Part shown: piece after piece, positions 53,033 to 63,362 of the stretch
Position numbering within the stretch: position 1 is the first letter of the stretch
Layout of the letters: every line of letters begins with the position of its first letter
NCBI GenBank assembly: GCA_900298995.1
Contig: OMIC01000007.1
Location: 1-64,000, forward strand
Direction of reading: 5' to 3'
DNA from: Hyphomicrobiaceae bacterium
GTDB lineage: Bacteria > Pseudomonadota > Alphaproteobacteria > Rhizobiales > Aestuariivirgaceae
Length of the DNA: 64,000 bases
Translations under genes and position numbers: made by a program
The notes under the pieces: generated by a model
The model's input: the letters and a program-made list of their open reading frames with translations, nothing else
What the model was told of the DNA's origin: nothing
Databases searched by the model: none

Positions 53033-55135
53033 ATGCATGACGGTTCAGGCCCGGACGCCGGCCGAAGGCTGCGCGACCCGCGCTATGACATCCTGTTCGA
53101 ACCGGTCCGGATCGGTCCGGTCACGGCGAAGAACCGCTTCTATCAGGTGCCGCATTGCAATGGCGGCGGCTATCGCGATCCATCGGCGGCCGCTGAGATG
53201 CGCCGCGTCAAATCCGAGGGCGGCTGGGGCGTGATCTTCACCGAACAGGTCGAGATCCACCACAGTTCCGAAATCACCCCCTTCATCGAATTGCGGATCT
53301 GGGACGACGATGATCTGCCGGGTCTGGCAAAGATGTCGGATGCCATCCACAGCCACGGCGCGCTGGCCGGCATCGAACTCGCCTACAGCGGCGCCAACGG
53401 CCCCAACCTCTACACGCGCGAGGTGCCGCTCGCTCCATCACACACGCCCATCCTGACCTTCACCAGTGATCCTGTTCAGGCCCGCGCCATGGACAAGGAA
53501 GACATCCGCAATCTGCGCCATTGGCACAAGCTCGCCTACCGGAGGGCAAAGCGCGCTGGCTATGATATCCTTTGCCTCTATGGCGCGCATGGGTTCGGCG
53601 TCATTCAGCACTTTCTGTCTCCGCGAACCAATCAGCGTACGGATGAATATGGTGGCTCGCTCGAAAACCGCTCGAGGCTCCTCAAGGAGCTGATCTCCGA
53701 TGCGCGTGACGAGGTGGGTGACAGTTGCGCCATCGCGGTCCGCCTCTCACTCGATGAGCTGGCGGGTGAGGCGGGCTTCTCCAATGCCCAGCTGCGTGAT
53801 CTTGTGGCCATGCATTCCGAGCTTCCCGACCTCTGGGATTTCGCGCATGGCACCTGGGAGGCCTGTTCCGGCACCTCCCGCTTCAAGCCGGAGGGTGCGC
53901 AGGAAGATCTGATCCGCGGCCTCAGGCAGCTCACACCCCGGCCCGTGGTGGGTGTCGGGCGTTTCACCTCGGCCGACATGATGGTGCGCCAGGTGAAACA
54001 GGGCCTGATGGACTTCATCGGCGCGGCGCGTCCCTCGATCGCGGACCCCTTCCTGCCGCGCAAGATCGATGAAGGCCGCATCGAGGACATCCGCGAATGC
54101 ATCGGCTGCAACATCTGCGTCAGCGGTGACATGACGATGTCGCTGTCGCGCTGCACGCAGAACTCGTCCTTCATGGAGGAGTGGCGCAAGGGCTGGCATC
54201 CCGAGCATATCCGCCCGAAACAGTCCGACACCAGGGTCCTGGTGGTGGGCGCGGGCCCGGCGGGTCTGTCCGCCGCGCACAAGGCGGGATTGCGCGGGTA
54301 TGAGGTGGCGCTGGCGGAGGCCGGTGGAGAGCTTGGCGGCCGTGTGACGCGCGAGAGCAGGCTTCCGGGCCTTTCGGCCTGGGCGAGGGTGCGCGACTAT
54401 CGCCAGGGCCAGATCCTCAGGATGGCCAATGTCAGCGTCTATCGCGACTCGGCGCTCACGGACGAAGACATTCTTGGCTTCGGCTTCGAGCATGTGGCCA
54501 TTGCCACCGGGGCGCGCTGGCGGCGCGATGGCGTGGCGCGTTTCAATCTTCTGCCCGTGCCGATGGCTCCGGCGATGCCGGTTTTCACACCCGATGACAT
54601 CATGTCGGGGCACCTCCCCTCGGGTCGGGTGGTGATCTATGACGATGATCACTACTACATGGGCAGCGTGCTGGCCGAATTGCTGGTGCAGGCAGGCCGC
54701 CAGGTGGTGTTCCTCACACCCTCCACACGCGTTGCCGAATGGAGTTTCAACACGCTCGAGCAGGGAGCCATTCAGGCGCGGTTGCTGGACGCGGGTGTCG
54801 ATGTGCGCATCACGCGGGGTCTTGGCAGTGTCGAGTCAGATGGCGTCACTGCCATGTGCACCTACACCGGACGGCGCGAGGCCATTGCCTGCGAAGGCCT
54901 GGTGATGGTGACGGCGCGCCTGCCCGAAGACGGCCTCTATCTGGCGCTCAAGGCCCGCGAGGCGGAGTGGGGCGCGCATGGCCTCCGCACGGTTCGGGTG
55001 ATCGGCGATGCCAATGCCCCCGCAGCCATTGCCTGGGCCACCTATGCCGGCCACCGCTATGCCGAGGAACTCGATGCCGCGCCGCTTGGCGATGCCTTGC
55101 CGTTCCGCCGCGAAGTCGCTCATATCAGGAATTGA
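53033..55135 (+). CDS. Trimethylamine-dehydrogenase-family iron-sulfur flavoprotein
   Basis: The 700-residue protein has the OYE-like FMN barrel, then a [4Fe-4S] site and an FAD/ADP-binding part (VLVVGAGPAGLSAAHKAG from about 395). Cys42 in FYQVPHCNGGG aligns with Cys30 of trimethylamine dehydrogenase, the covalent 6-S-cysteinyl-FMN residue. The cluster Cys356, 359, 362 and 374 (CIGCNIC...C) is intact, and YGAH (183-186) keeps Tyr169/His172 of the active site. The aromatic bowl that holds the trimethylammonium group is not kept: Gln72 replaces Tyr60 and Asp366 replaces Trp355. It should therefore N-demethylate or oxidise another amine. An AguB-like gene follows after five bases. Confidence 0.9.
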   Translation: MHDGSGPDAGRRLRDPRYDILFEPVRIGPVTAKNRFYQVPHCNGGGYRDPSAAAEMRRVKSEGGWGVIFTEQVEIHHSSEITPFIELRIWDDDDLPGLAKMSDAIHSHGALAGIELAYSGANGPNLYTREVPLAPSHTPILTFTSDPVQARAMDKEDIRNLRHWHKLAYRRAKRAGYDILCLYGAHGFGVIQHFLSPRTNQRTDEYGGSLENRSRLLKELISDARDEVGDSCAIAVRLSLDELAGEAGFSNAQLRDLVAMHSELPDLWDFAHGTWEACSGTSRFKPEGAQEDLIRGLRQLTPRPVVGVGRFTSADMMVRQVKQGLMDFIGAARPSIADPFLPRKIDEGRIEDIRECIGCNICVSGDMTMSLSRCTQNSSFMEEWRKGWHPEHIRPKQSDTRVLVVGAGPAGLSAAHKAGLRGYEVALAEAGGELGGRVTRESRLPGLSAWARVRDYRQGQILRMANVSVYRDSALTDEDILGFGFEHVAIATGARWRRDGVARFNLLPVPMAPAMPVFTPDDIMSGHLPSGRVVIYDDDHYYMGSVLAELLVQAGRQVVFLTPSTRVAEWSFNTLEQGAIQARLLDAGVDVRITRGLGSVESDGVTAMCTYTGRREAIACEGLVMVTARLPEDGLYLALKAREAEWGAHGLRTVRVIGDANAPAAIAWATYAGHRYAEELDAAPLGDALPFRREVAHIRN

Positions 55136-55140
55136 CAGAC

Positions 55141-56028
55141 ATGACCTTGCTGAAGGCTGCCATTGCCCAGATGGCCTCCGACAATGACTGGGCGAAGAAC
55201 TGCGACAAGGCCGAGGCGCTGGTGCGCCGTGCGGCGTCAGACGGGGCAGGGCTCGTCCTGCTGCAGGAACTATTCGATGGCGATTATTTCTGCATCGAGC
55301 AGCATGCGGCGTTTCTCGCCCGCGCCGTGGAAATCGACCGGCATCCCACGGTCAAGCGCTTCGCAGCCCTCGCGCGGGAGTTGGGTGTGGTGCTTCCGGT
55401 CAGCGTCTTCGAGCGCGCCGGAAGCGTTCACTTCAACACCACGGTGATCGTCGACGCCGATGGCCGCCAGCTCGGCATCTACCGCAAGAGCCATATTCCC
55501 GACGGGCGCGGCTATCAGGAGAAATTCTATTTCTCGCCGGGCGACACCGGTTTCAGGGTGTGGGATACGGCGGCGGGCCGCATCGGCCTCGGCATCTGCT
55601 GGGACCAGTGGTTTCCCGAAGTCGCGCGCGCCATGGCGTTGATGGGCGCGGAGATCCTGCTCTATCCCACGGCCATCGGCTCCGAGCCGCCCAATCCAGG
55701 CTATGATTCCTCCACCCACTGGCAGAATGTCATGCGCGGGCATGCGGCGGCCAACATCATGCCGGTCATGGCGTCCAACCGTGTGGGCCGTGAAACCGCG
55801 CCCGATGGCCGCAGCGATGTGTTCTACGGCCGCTCGTTCATCGCCGATCATCAGGGCGAGAAGCTCGTTGAAATGGACCGCAGCGAGGAGGGCGTGCGGC
55901 TGCAGTCCTTCGACCTCGCGGCGATCGGCGAGTTGCGGCGCTCCTGGGGTGTGTTCCGTGATCGGCGCCCGGAGCTCTACGGCGCCTTGATGACGCTTGA
56001 TGGAAAAACCAGGCGAGCCGACGGTTAG
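55141..56028 (+). CDS. aguB: Nitrilase-superfamily amidohydrolase, N-carbamoylputrescine amidase type
   Basis: From ATG 55141 the 295-residue protein has the nitrilase catalytic triad Glu43 (LLQELFDGDYF), Lys116 (IYRKSHIPDG) and Cys153 (GLGICWDQWFPE). The segment GYQEKFYFSPGDTGF and the tetrad ending STHWQNVMRGHAAAN are typical of AguB, which turns N-carbamoylputrescine into putrescine, CO2 and ammonia. It follows the amine dehydrogenase by five bases, so both act in one amine pathway. No agmatine deiminase is in the window, so a related carbamoyl amine or beta-ureidopropionate is an alternative substrate. The gene end overlaps the convergent MFS gene by four bases. Confidence 0.86.
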   Translation: MTLLKAAIAQMASDNDWAKNCDKAEALVRRAASDGAGLVLLQELFDGDYFCIEQHAAFLARAVEIDRHPTVKRFAALARELGVVLPVSVFERAGSVHFNTTVIVDADGRQLGIYRKSHIPDGRGYQEKFYFSPGDTGFRVWDTAAGRIGLGICWDQWFPEVARAMALMGAEILLYPTAIGSEPPNPGYDSSTHWQNVMRGHAAANIMPVMASNRVGRETAPDGRSDVFYGRSFIADHQGEKLVEMDRSEEGVRLQSFDLAAIGELRRSWGVFRDRRPELYGALMTLDGKTRRADG

Positions 56029-57479
56029 CCCGCCACCATCGCCTCCCCCGTCGGATGCTCGGTGGAGCGCAGGGGGTGCTCCTTCATCCAGAGCATGAAG
56101 ATCAAGGCGATGATGAAGCCAATCGCGGTGGCCGCAAAGATCGGCGTGAAACTGCCCGGTGGTGTACTGGCACCCCCGTGGAGCGCTGCCTCGGTGAAGT
56201 CCGAGGCATTGAGCAGGGCACCGAAGATCGACACCGTGACCGCCGCGCCGAGCTGGCGGAAGAAGTTCATGGTGCCTGTGGCAGTGCCCATCTGGTGCGG
56301 CTCGGTTGCATTCTGGATCGCGACGGTGGCGGTGGGCAGCACCGTGCCGAGGCCGATGCTGATGACTGCAAGCACCATTTCGAAAGCTGTCAGCGTCAGC
56401 CTGTCGGCCCACAGTGTCAGCACGATGGCGCCCATGGTGCCGAAGAACAGGCCGATGATCGGCACGCGCTTGTAATGGGTGATGCGGCCCAGCAACTGTC
56501 CGGCGATGGTGGCGCCGACCACCGCTCCGACCAGGAGAGGAAGGAGGGCCAGTCCGGATTCTGTGGTGCTCATGCCGCGCGCAGACTGGAAGTAGACAGG
56601 CAGATAGATGGAAAGACCGACATAGGCGCCCATGCCGCAGGAGGCCGCCACCGTGCCGCGCGAGACGACGTCGTTGCCCAGCACCGAGAGCGGGATCAGC
56701 GGTTCGCGTGCCGTGCGGATGCGCCACACGAAGGCAAGCCAAAGAACCGCTGAACCGGCGAACAACCAGAGGATGCGGGCCGAAGTCCAGGAATAATGGT
56801 TGCCGCCGTCATGCAGGCCCAGCATGAGCGTGACGGTGGCGGCAACCAGCAGCAGGGCCCCCAGTATGTCCAGTCGATGCTGCTGCTCATGGCGCGGCAG
56901 GCGCTTCAGTGCCGAATTGCTCATGAGGAAGGCGAGGAGTCCCAGCGGCAGGTTGATCCAGAAGATCATCGTCCAGTGGAGGTGCTGGGTGAACAAGCCG
57001 CCCAGAGTTGGCCCCAGAAGGCTGGAGAGCAGGAAGACCGACACCAGATAGACCTGGTAGCGGCCGCGCTCCTTGGGCGCCACGATATCGGCAATGGTGG
57101 TCTGGGCGAGGGAGACCAGTCCGCCGCCACCCAGGCCCTGCAGGGCGCGCGCTGCGATCAGCCAGCCCATGGATGGAGCCAGCGCGCAGCCAATGGATCC
57201 GACGACGAAGGTCGTGATGCCCAGCGTGAGCGCCGTGCGCCGCCCCTTGATGTCGCTGAACTTGCCGTAGAGCGGGATGACCGCCGTGGCGGTCAGGAGA
57301 TAGATGCTCGCAACCCACGATATCGCATCGAAGCCGCCGAGGTCTTTGGCGATGGCAGGCAGGGCCGTAGCGATGATCGTCTGGTCAAGCGCGCTCAGGA
57401 ACATGGCGACGCTCAGTCCGATCACGATGGTGCGGATGTCGGCATGCGAGAGCGAGGCGCTTGGTGTGCTGGCGGTCAT
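56025..57479 (-). CDS. MFS drug/metabolite exporter, DHA2 (EmrB/QacA) type
   Basis: The 484-residue membrane protein fits the 14-helix DHA2 group. It has the N-terminal motif MFLSALDQTIIATALPAIAKDLGG (motif D1-like), LYGKFSDIKGRR for motif A, RALQGLGGGGLVSLAQTTIADIV for motif C, and about 14 hydrophobic segments. Such transporters exchange protons for drugs or toxic metabolites across the inner membrane. It is convergent to the AguB-like gene with a four-base overlap. No regulator gene adjoins it, except possibly the GntR protein upstream, which more likely belongs to the sugar genes. Substrate unknown. Confidence 0.9.
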   Translation of the reverse strand: MTASTPSASLSHADIRTIVIGLSVAMFLSALDQTIIATALPAIAKDLGGFDAISWVASIYLLTATAVIPLYGKFSDIKGRRTALTLGITTFVVGSIGCALAPSMGWLIAARALQGLGGGGLVSLAQTTIADIVAPKERGRYQVYLVSVFLLSSLLGPTLGGLFTQHLHWTMIFWINLPLGLLAFLMSNSALKRLPRHEQQHRLDILGALLLVAATVTLMLGLHDGGNHYSWTSARILWLFAGSAVLWLAFVWRIRTAREPLIPLSVLGNDVVSRGTVAASCGMGAYVGLSIYLPVYFQSARGMSTTESGLALLPLLVGAVVGATIAGQLLGRITHYKRVPIIGLFFGTMGAIVLTLWADRLTLTAFEMVLAVISIGLGTVLPTATVAIQNATEPHQMGTATGTMNFFRQLGAAVTVSIFGALLNASDFTEAALHGGASTPPGSFTPIFAATAIGFIIALIFMLWMKEHPLRSTEHPTGEAMVAG

Positions 57480-57628
57480 TGCGGATGGGGCTGGTGGCGG
57501 TCAGTTCGGTTCAGCTGATCTCAGTCGGCCACGTTACTTAGTAAGCAGCGAAGCCGCAAGGCAGCCCTGCGCCCAGTGCGCTGCGGCTGTCGTGGGGCAT
57601 GTTCGGAAGCCGCGTCCTGCCGAAAGCT

Positions 57629-58327
57629 TCAATCGGCAACCGCCTGGTTCAGTCCGGGGCCATCCAGCACCGCGACGGTGCTGCGGTAGGCGGCATCGAG
57701 ATGCGCCTTCATGGCGGCGGCGGCGCGCGCAGGGTCGCCGCTGTTCAGCCCACGGATGATTTCACGGTGCTGCTCGAGCGTCGCCTCGGCCTGCCCGGCG
57801 AGCGGCAGCATCATGTGACGGCAGCGGTCGAGCTGGGCCTTCGAGATCTCGATCGTGCTCCACAGCCGTGGAAGATCGCTGATTTCGGAAATGGCGCGGT
57901 GAAACTCGTCGTCCCGGGCGATGGCGTCCGCGAATTGCCGCTGGTCGACGGCGCGGGCATGCCGGGCGAGGATGTCATGCAGCCGGTCGGCGTGCGCCTG
58001 GCGCATCTGGCCGGCCGCCCGTGCGGCGCTTTCCATCTCGAGTGCCCGGCGGATCAGGAAGGATTCCTCGATGGCCTTGCGGTCCACCCGCGCGGCCCGC
58101 GTGCCTGATTGCGCCACCACCTCGACGAGATGTTCGTCCGCGAGCCGCTTCACCGCCTCCCGCACCGGAGTTCGTGACACGCTGAGCTGGGCGGCAATCG
58201 CCTTTTCGTCGATGATCTCGCCGGGGCCGATGGCGCCGGACAGGATCAGCCCCCGCACCATGGGGTAGATCTGCTCCCGCAGGGGGCGGGAGCGGTCCAG
58301 ACGCAGGGCGGACAAGTCATAGGCCAT
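57629..58327 (-). CDS. GntR-family regulator with FCD ligand domain
   Basis: The 232-residue protein has the GntR winged helix at about 15-80 (PLREQIYPMVRGLILSGAIGPGEIIDEKAIAAQLSVSRTPVREAVKRLADEHLVEV). An FCD domain at about 90-215 follows, with conserved Asp/His (DDEFHRAI, CRHMMLPLAGQ) that usually bind a metal and a small acid. It is divergent from the sugar-catabolism operon, so it probably controls it. A 20-base imperfect palindrome touches its start codon; this leaves no room for a Shine-Dalgarno, so the mRNA may be leaderless. Confidence 0.9.
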   Translation of the reverse strand: MAYDLSALRLDRSRPLREQIYPMVRGLILSGAIGPGEIIDEKAIAAQLSVSRTPVREAVKRLADEHLVEVVAQSGTRAARVDRKAIEESFLIRRALEMESAARAAGQMRQAHADRLHDILARHARAVDQRQFADAIARDDEFHRAISEISDLPRLWSTIEISKAQLDRCRHMMLPLAGQAEATLEQHREIIRGLNSGDPARAAAAMKAHLDAAYRSTVAVLDGPGLNQAVAD

Positions 58328-58328
58328 G

Positions 58329-58348
58329 CTGTCATACTAATATAACAG
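58329..58348. promoter_or_regulatory. Candidate GntR operator
   Basis: CTGTCATACTAATATAACAG is a near-palindrome (16 of 20 positions symmetric) directly upstream of the GntR gene start, in the 85-base gap facing the divergent isomerase gene. AT-rich TAnTAT in its centre also looks like a -10 box on the minus strand. Operator status is inferred from symmetry and place only. Confidence 0.5.
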
Positions 58349-58412
58349 TTCTGGACAGCAAGTCCGTCTTGTGCCTAACATTCCGGAAAATCTGAACCGA
58401 GTGGGAGGAACC

Positions 58413-59462
58413 ATGGCGGCCAAGAACAATTTTCCCAAGCTGCACAATGCGATGTGGCCGGGTCTCGTGGGCAAGGGGCCAGACTCCGAGCCGCCCATCG
58501 ACCTCGACACCATGATCGCGCTGACAGTCAAGGCCGAGGTCAACGGCGTCAGGTTCGACGGCATCGACATCTTCCACGCGGCGCCCCACACCAACATTGA
58601 TTTCACGCCTGACGAGGTGAAGCAGCTGGCCGACAAGGTCGCCCGCCACAATCTGGCGATCGGGTCCATTGTTGCGCCGGTCTGGCCGCCGGTGGGCGGT
58701 GGCTCGGCCATGGGATCGGCCGAGGACCGCAAGAAGTTCGTGGCCAATGTCCGCAAGTCCTGTGAACTCGGCAAGGCGCTGCGCGAACTGGGTGTCCGCA
58801 ACTATGGCATCATCCGCATCGACTCGGCGGCAAGCCCGGCTGACTGGGCCAAGGACCCCGCCGGCAACACCAGGCTCATCGCCCAGACATGGCGCGAGGC
58901 CTGCGATGTCGCCAAGGACTATGGCGAGCGCCTGGCCGCCGAGGGCGAAATCTGCTGGGGCGGCATGCACAGCTGGAAGGCGATGGTTGACACACTCGAG
59001 CAGACCGACCGCAAGGGCATCATCGGCTTCCAGGCCGACATGGCCCACACCTTGCTCTACACGATGGGCTACAACGCGCCGGACGCGGCATTGCTGCCCG
59101 CAGGATTCGACTGGAAGGACCAGGCGGCACTCGATGCCGCGCTGGTGAAGATGACCGATATGCTGCGGCCCTGGACCATCGATTTCCACGTCGCCCAGAA
59201 CGACGGCACCGTGAAGGGCATGGGCTACCATGACAAGACCGGCCGCCACTGCATGGTGACCGATCCCAATGGCCGGCTCGATATCACCAGGCATGCCGGG
59301 CTCTGGCTGCGCAACAAGGATGGTGCGCTCACCAAGGCCTTCCAGCATATCTGCTGGGACGGCTGCATGTTCCCCAACGACGTGATGATGAAACAGCAGA
59401 CCTGGAACGACATTCTGGGCGCGATGATCAAGGTGCGCGATGCGCATGGATGGGTGGGCTGA
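58413..59462 (+). CDS. Sugar phosphate isomerase/epimerase-like protein
   Basis: From ATG 58413 (GGGAGGAACC upstream) the 349-residue protein resembles xylose-isomerase-like TIM-barrel proteins, with [29 protein letters not shown] and [19 protein letters not shown], where conserved Glu, His and Asp would bind a metal. Exact family membership is less sure than for its neighbours. Its stop codon is two bases before the Gfo/Idh/MocA gene start, a tight pairing often seen in inositol and polyol pathways. The first residues (MAAKNNF) resemble those of the next protein (MAAKKLN). It probably isomerises a sugar or inositol derivative imported by the ABC system downstream. Confidence 0.75.
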   Translation: MAAKNNFPKLHNAMWPGLVGKGPDSEPPIDLDTMIALTVKAEVNGVRFDGIDIFHAAPHTNIDFTPDEVKQLADKVARHNLAIGSIVAPVWPPVGGGSAMGSAEDRKKFVANVRKSCELGKALRELGVRNYGIIRIDSAASPADWAKDPAGNTRLIAQTWREACDVAKDYGERLAAEGEICWGGMHSWKAMVDTLEQTDRKGIIGFQADMAHTLLYTMGYNAPDAALLPAGFDWKDQAALDAALVKMTDMLRPWTIDFHVAQNDGTVKGMGYHDKTGRHCMVTDPNGRLDITRHAGLWLRNKDGALTKAFQHICWDGCMFPNDVMMKQQTWNDILGAMIKVRDAHGWVG

Positions 59463-59464
59463 CC

Positions 59465-60607
<1,143 letters not shown>

Positions 60608-60720
60608 GGCCTAAGTACCCGTAACAAGAGGGGCGGCAGCCGTCTTGCAAATTGTAATAGACCGGATAGTCTCCCCCACTGAACAAGAGCCGCAGACGGC
60701 CGAACCGACAGGGAAGTGAC

Positions 60721-61812
60721 ATGGCAGGGCGCGACGTGCCGGCATTGCGGCTGAGTGGGATTTCGAAATCCTACGGGAAGGTGCGCGCGCTGAGCAACCT
60801 GTCCTTCGAGGTTGCAGAGGGCCGTTTCTTCGTGCTGTTCGGGCCCAGTTCCGTCGGCAAGACCACTGCGCTGCGCACCATCGCGGGTCTCGTTGCCACC
60901 GATGCCGGCCAGCTTGAAATCCATGGCCGCGACATGACCACGGCGCCCATCGCAGGGCGCGGGGTCTCGATGGTGTTCCAGTCCTTCGCACTCTACCCCC
61001 ACCTCACTGTCTATGAGAACTTCGCCTATCCCCTGCGCGAGGAGAAGGTCGGCCGCGAGGAGATTGACAAGCGGGTCAAGGAAACCGCCGCGATGCTCAA
61101 GCTCTCGCACCGGCTGGAGCGCAAGCCCAACACGCTGTCGGGCGGCGAGCAGCAGCGCGTGGCGCTGGGCCGCTCGCTCATCCGCCGTCCGAGGATCCTG
61201 CTGCTCGACGAGCCGCTGACCAATCTTGACGCCAAGCTCCGCCACGACATGCGTGCCGAGCTGAAGCGGCTCCACCGCCAGTTCGGCATGACCATCATCT
61301 ATGCCACGCCCGATGAACTCGAGGCGCTGTCCATGGGCGAGGAGATTGCGGTGATGCGCGAGGGCGCCGTCGTGCAGCGCGGCACGCCTGACGAACTCTA
61401 TGAGCGCCCGATCGACACCTATGTCGCTGGCAAGATCGGCTCGCCGCACATGAACATCGTTAAGGCCACGCTCGCCGCCGATCTCTCGGGTCTCGATACA
61501 CCGCTGGGCACCTTTTCCCCGGCGCGCAGATATGCATCCGCCACGGCGGGCGAGGGCGCGCTTCTCGGCATCCGTCCGCATGACCTGAGGCCGGCGGCGC
61601 GCGGCGAGGCTGGCGTTGTGACGCGTATCCCTCTGCTCGAGCCCCTGGGCGACGTGACCGTCGTCTCGGTCCAGGCGGGCGGTGAGACGCTGCGCATGGT
61701 CCTGCCCGAGCAGAGCGCCACCGGGCTCAAGCCCGGTGACGAGATGCCCGTGACCTTCGATTTGAACAAGATCCACATCTTCCGCGCCGCGAACGGCCAG
61801 GCGATGACCTGA
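60721..61812 (+). CDS. Sugar ABC importer ATP-binding protein (CUT1) with altered switch histidine
   Basis: The 363-residue ATPase has a UgpC/MalK-like layout: Walker A FGPSSVGKTTALRTIAG, Q-loop MVFQSFALYPH, signature LSGGEQQRVALGRSL, Walker B ILLLDEPLTNLD and a C-terminal TOBE-like part (about 240-360). In the H-loop the usual THD is TPD (IIYATPDELEALSM), so the switch histidine that helps ATP hydrolysis is missing. It may be the non-catalytic half of a heterodimer with a second ATPase to the right of the window. The binding protein and permease follow in order. Confidence 0.88.
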   Translation: MAGRDVPALRLSGISKSYGKVRALSNLSFEVAEGRFFVLFGPSSVGKTTALRTIAGLVATDAGQLEIHGRDMTTAPIAGRGVSMVFQSFALYPHLTVYENFAYPLREEKVGREEIDKRVKETAAMLKLSHRLERKPNTLSGGEQQRVALGRSLIRRPRILLLDEPLTNLDAKLRHDMRAELKRLHRQFGMTIIYATPDELEALSMGEEIAVMREGAVVQRGTPDELYERPIDTYVAGKIGSPHMNIVKATLAADLSGLDTPLGTFSPARRYASATAGEGALLGIRPHDLRPAARGEAGVVTRIPLLEPLGDVTVVSVQAGGETLRMVLPEQSATGLKPGDEMPVTFDLNKIHIFRAANGQAMT

Positions 61813-61859
61813 CGTGCGCGGCCTGAAGCCATACGGTAAACCATGGGAGGAAACCTGAC

Positions 61860-63293
61860 ATGACCGTTATGACGAAAATGAAGGGATTTGCGGCGGCCGC
61901 CGGCCTTGCTGCAACCCTTTTGACCGGCGCGGCGAGCTATGCCGTGGCGGATGAAGTGACGCTGACCATGGCGGTGCCGGACTGGCCGCCGACCCGCATC
62001 ATGAAGAAGTTCTTCGATGAGCAGTACAAGCCGAAGTCCGGCAACACGGTGAAGCTCGATGTCGACTTCATCCCGTGGCCCGACTTCTACACGCGCGTCA
62101 ACGCGTCGCTCACCTCGGGCGAGCAGAAGTACAACTTCATCGTTTCGGACTCGCAGTGGCTGGGCGCCTTCGTGGAAGGCGGCTACTACCGCAAGATCAA
62201 CGATCTTCTGGACGCCGATCCGGAGTTCAAGAAGACACTGATGAACATCCATCCGAATCCGCTCAACGCGTATTCGACCTATCCCTACAAGTCGGAAAAC
62301 TACTACGGCTTCCCGCAGTTCCCCGACGTGCTGGTGAACTATGCCCGCAAGGACATCATCTGCAACGAGGAAGAGCAGAAGAACTTCCAGGCCAAGTACG
62401 GCAAGAAGCTGCCCTGCACCGGCGAAGAGCTGGATGCAATGACCTGGGATGACTTCAAGAACGTCGGCGAATTCTTCCGCCGCAAGAAGGGCGAGATGCT
62501 GGCTGGCGCTCCGGCTGAAGACGACTTCTACGGAATCGCCTTCCAGGCCGGCAAGGGCTACGACTTCTCGTCGATGCAGATCAACGGCTTCATCTGGCAG
62601 ATGGGCGGCAACATCTGGGACGAAACCCAGGCGCCGACCGGACAGGCTGAAGGCGTCGTGAACTCGCCGGAGGCAGTTGCCGCGCTTGAGAAGTATCTCT
62701 CGATGCTCGAATACATGCCGCCGGTTGCCAAGACCGGCACCATGGACATCTTCAAGTCCGACGAACTGTTCCGCGAAGGCAAGGTCGCGATGAACATCGA
62801 CTGGATCGGCCTTGGCGAAGCCTCGCTCGATCCCAAGTCCTCGAAGGTCTCCGACAAGCTGGTGTTCGGCCAGATGCCGGGCACCATGGGTCCGGATGGC
62901 AAGATCATCCGCTGGTCCAACATCGGCGGCCAGCCCTTCGTGCTGACCACCTGGACAACGGACGCGCAGATCAAGGAAGCCGTGGAGTTCGTGAAGTGGT
63001 GGCTGTCGGATGACATCCAGCATCAGTTCGCGGCCGGCGGTGGCCAGTCGGCGGTGAAGTCGGTCTATGAAGATCCGAAGTACGTGACCTACCGTCCGTG
63101 GAACCGTGCCTGGGCTCCGCAGCTCGACTGGCAGAAGGACGTCTGGCATGTGCCGCAGTTCTTCGAACTGCTCACCCAGCAGCAGGACCAGTTCGACCTT
63201 GCCATCACCGGCAAGCAGGACGCCAAGACCACGCTGGACAACATTGCCAAGTTCCAGCAGGAAGTCCTGAAGAGCGGCGGCCTGATCCAGTAA
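61860..63293 (+). CDS. Sugar ABC importer substrate-binding protein (family 1)
   Basis: The 477-residue product has a signal peptide (MTVMTKMKGFAAAAGLAATLLTGAASYAVA) and a mature part typical of large CUT1 binding proteins, with VPDWPPTRIMKKFFDEQYK, KYNFIVSDSQWLGAFVEGGYYRKIND and GKVAMNIDWIGLGEASLDP. ATG codons at 61860 and 61869 are both possible. GGGAGGAAA precedes the first. A hairpin terminator follows the gene before the permease, a common way to keep the binding protein in excess. It works in the periplasm; ligand unknown, probably a sugar or polyol related to the isomerase and dehydrogenase upstream. Confidence 0.92.
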   Translation: MTVMTKMKGFAAAAGLAATLLTGAASYAVADEVTLTMAVPDWPPTRIMKKFFDEQYKPKSGNTVKLDVDFIPWPDFYTRVNASLTSGEQKYNFIVSDSQWLGAFVEGGYYRKINDLLDADPEFKKTLMNIHPNPLNAYSTYPYKSENYYGFPQFPDVLVNYARKDIICNEEEQKNFQAKYGKKLPCTGEELDAMTWDDFKNVGEFFRRKKGEMLAGAPAEDDFYGIAFQAGKGYDFSSMQINGFIWQMGGNIWDETQAPTGQAEGVVNSPEAVAALEKYLSMLEYMPPVAKTGTMDIFKSDELFREGKVAMNIDWIGLGEASLDPKSSKVSDKLVFGQMPGTMGPDGKIIRWSNIGGQPFVLTTWTTDAQIKEAVEFVKWWLSDDIQHQFAAGGGQSAVKSVYEDPKYVTYRPWNRAWAPQLDWQKDVWHVPQFFELLTQQQDQFDLAITGKQDAKTTLDNIAKFQQEVLKSGGLIQ

Positions 63294-63306
63294 TCTACTC
63301 AACATC

Positions 63307-63344
63307 GGACGCGAGGGCTTCACCCCTCGCGTCCTTCCTCTTTT
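63307..63344 (+). terminator. Hairpin terminator or attenuator after the sugar-binding-protein gene
   Basis: A perfect 11-bp stem GGACGCGAGGG / CCCTCGCGTCC (63307-63317 and 63324-63334) with a six-base loop is followed by TTCCTCTTTT. It lies between the binding protein and permease genes, like the hairpin after the pyrimidine binding protein gene. Confidence 0.8.
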
Positions 63345-63362
63345 ATCCGGAATCCCCCGCAG

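Noticed and set aside
58332-59447. 371-codon minus-strand frame opposite the sugar isomerase
   Set aside because: The plus-strand gene has a Shine-Dalgarno, tight spacing to the next gene and recognisable motifs; the minus-strand product has none.
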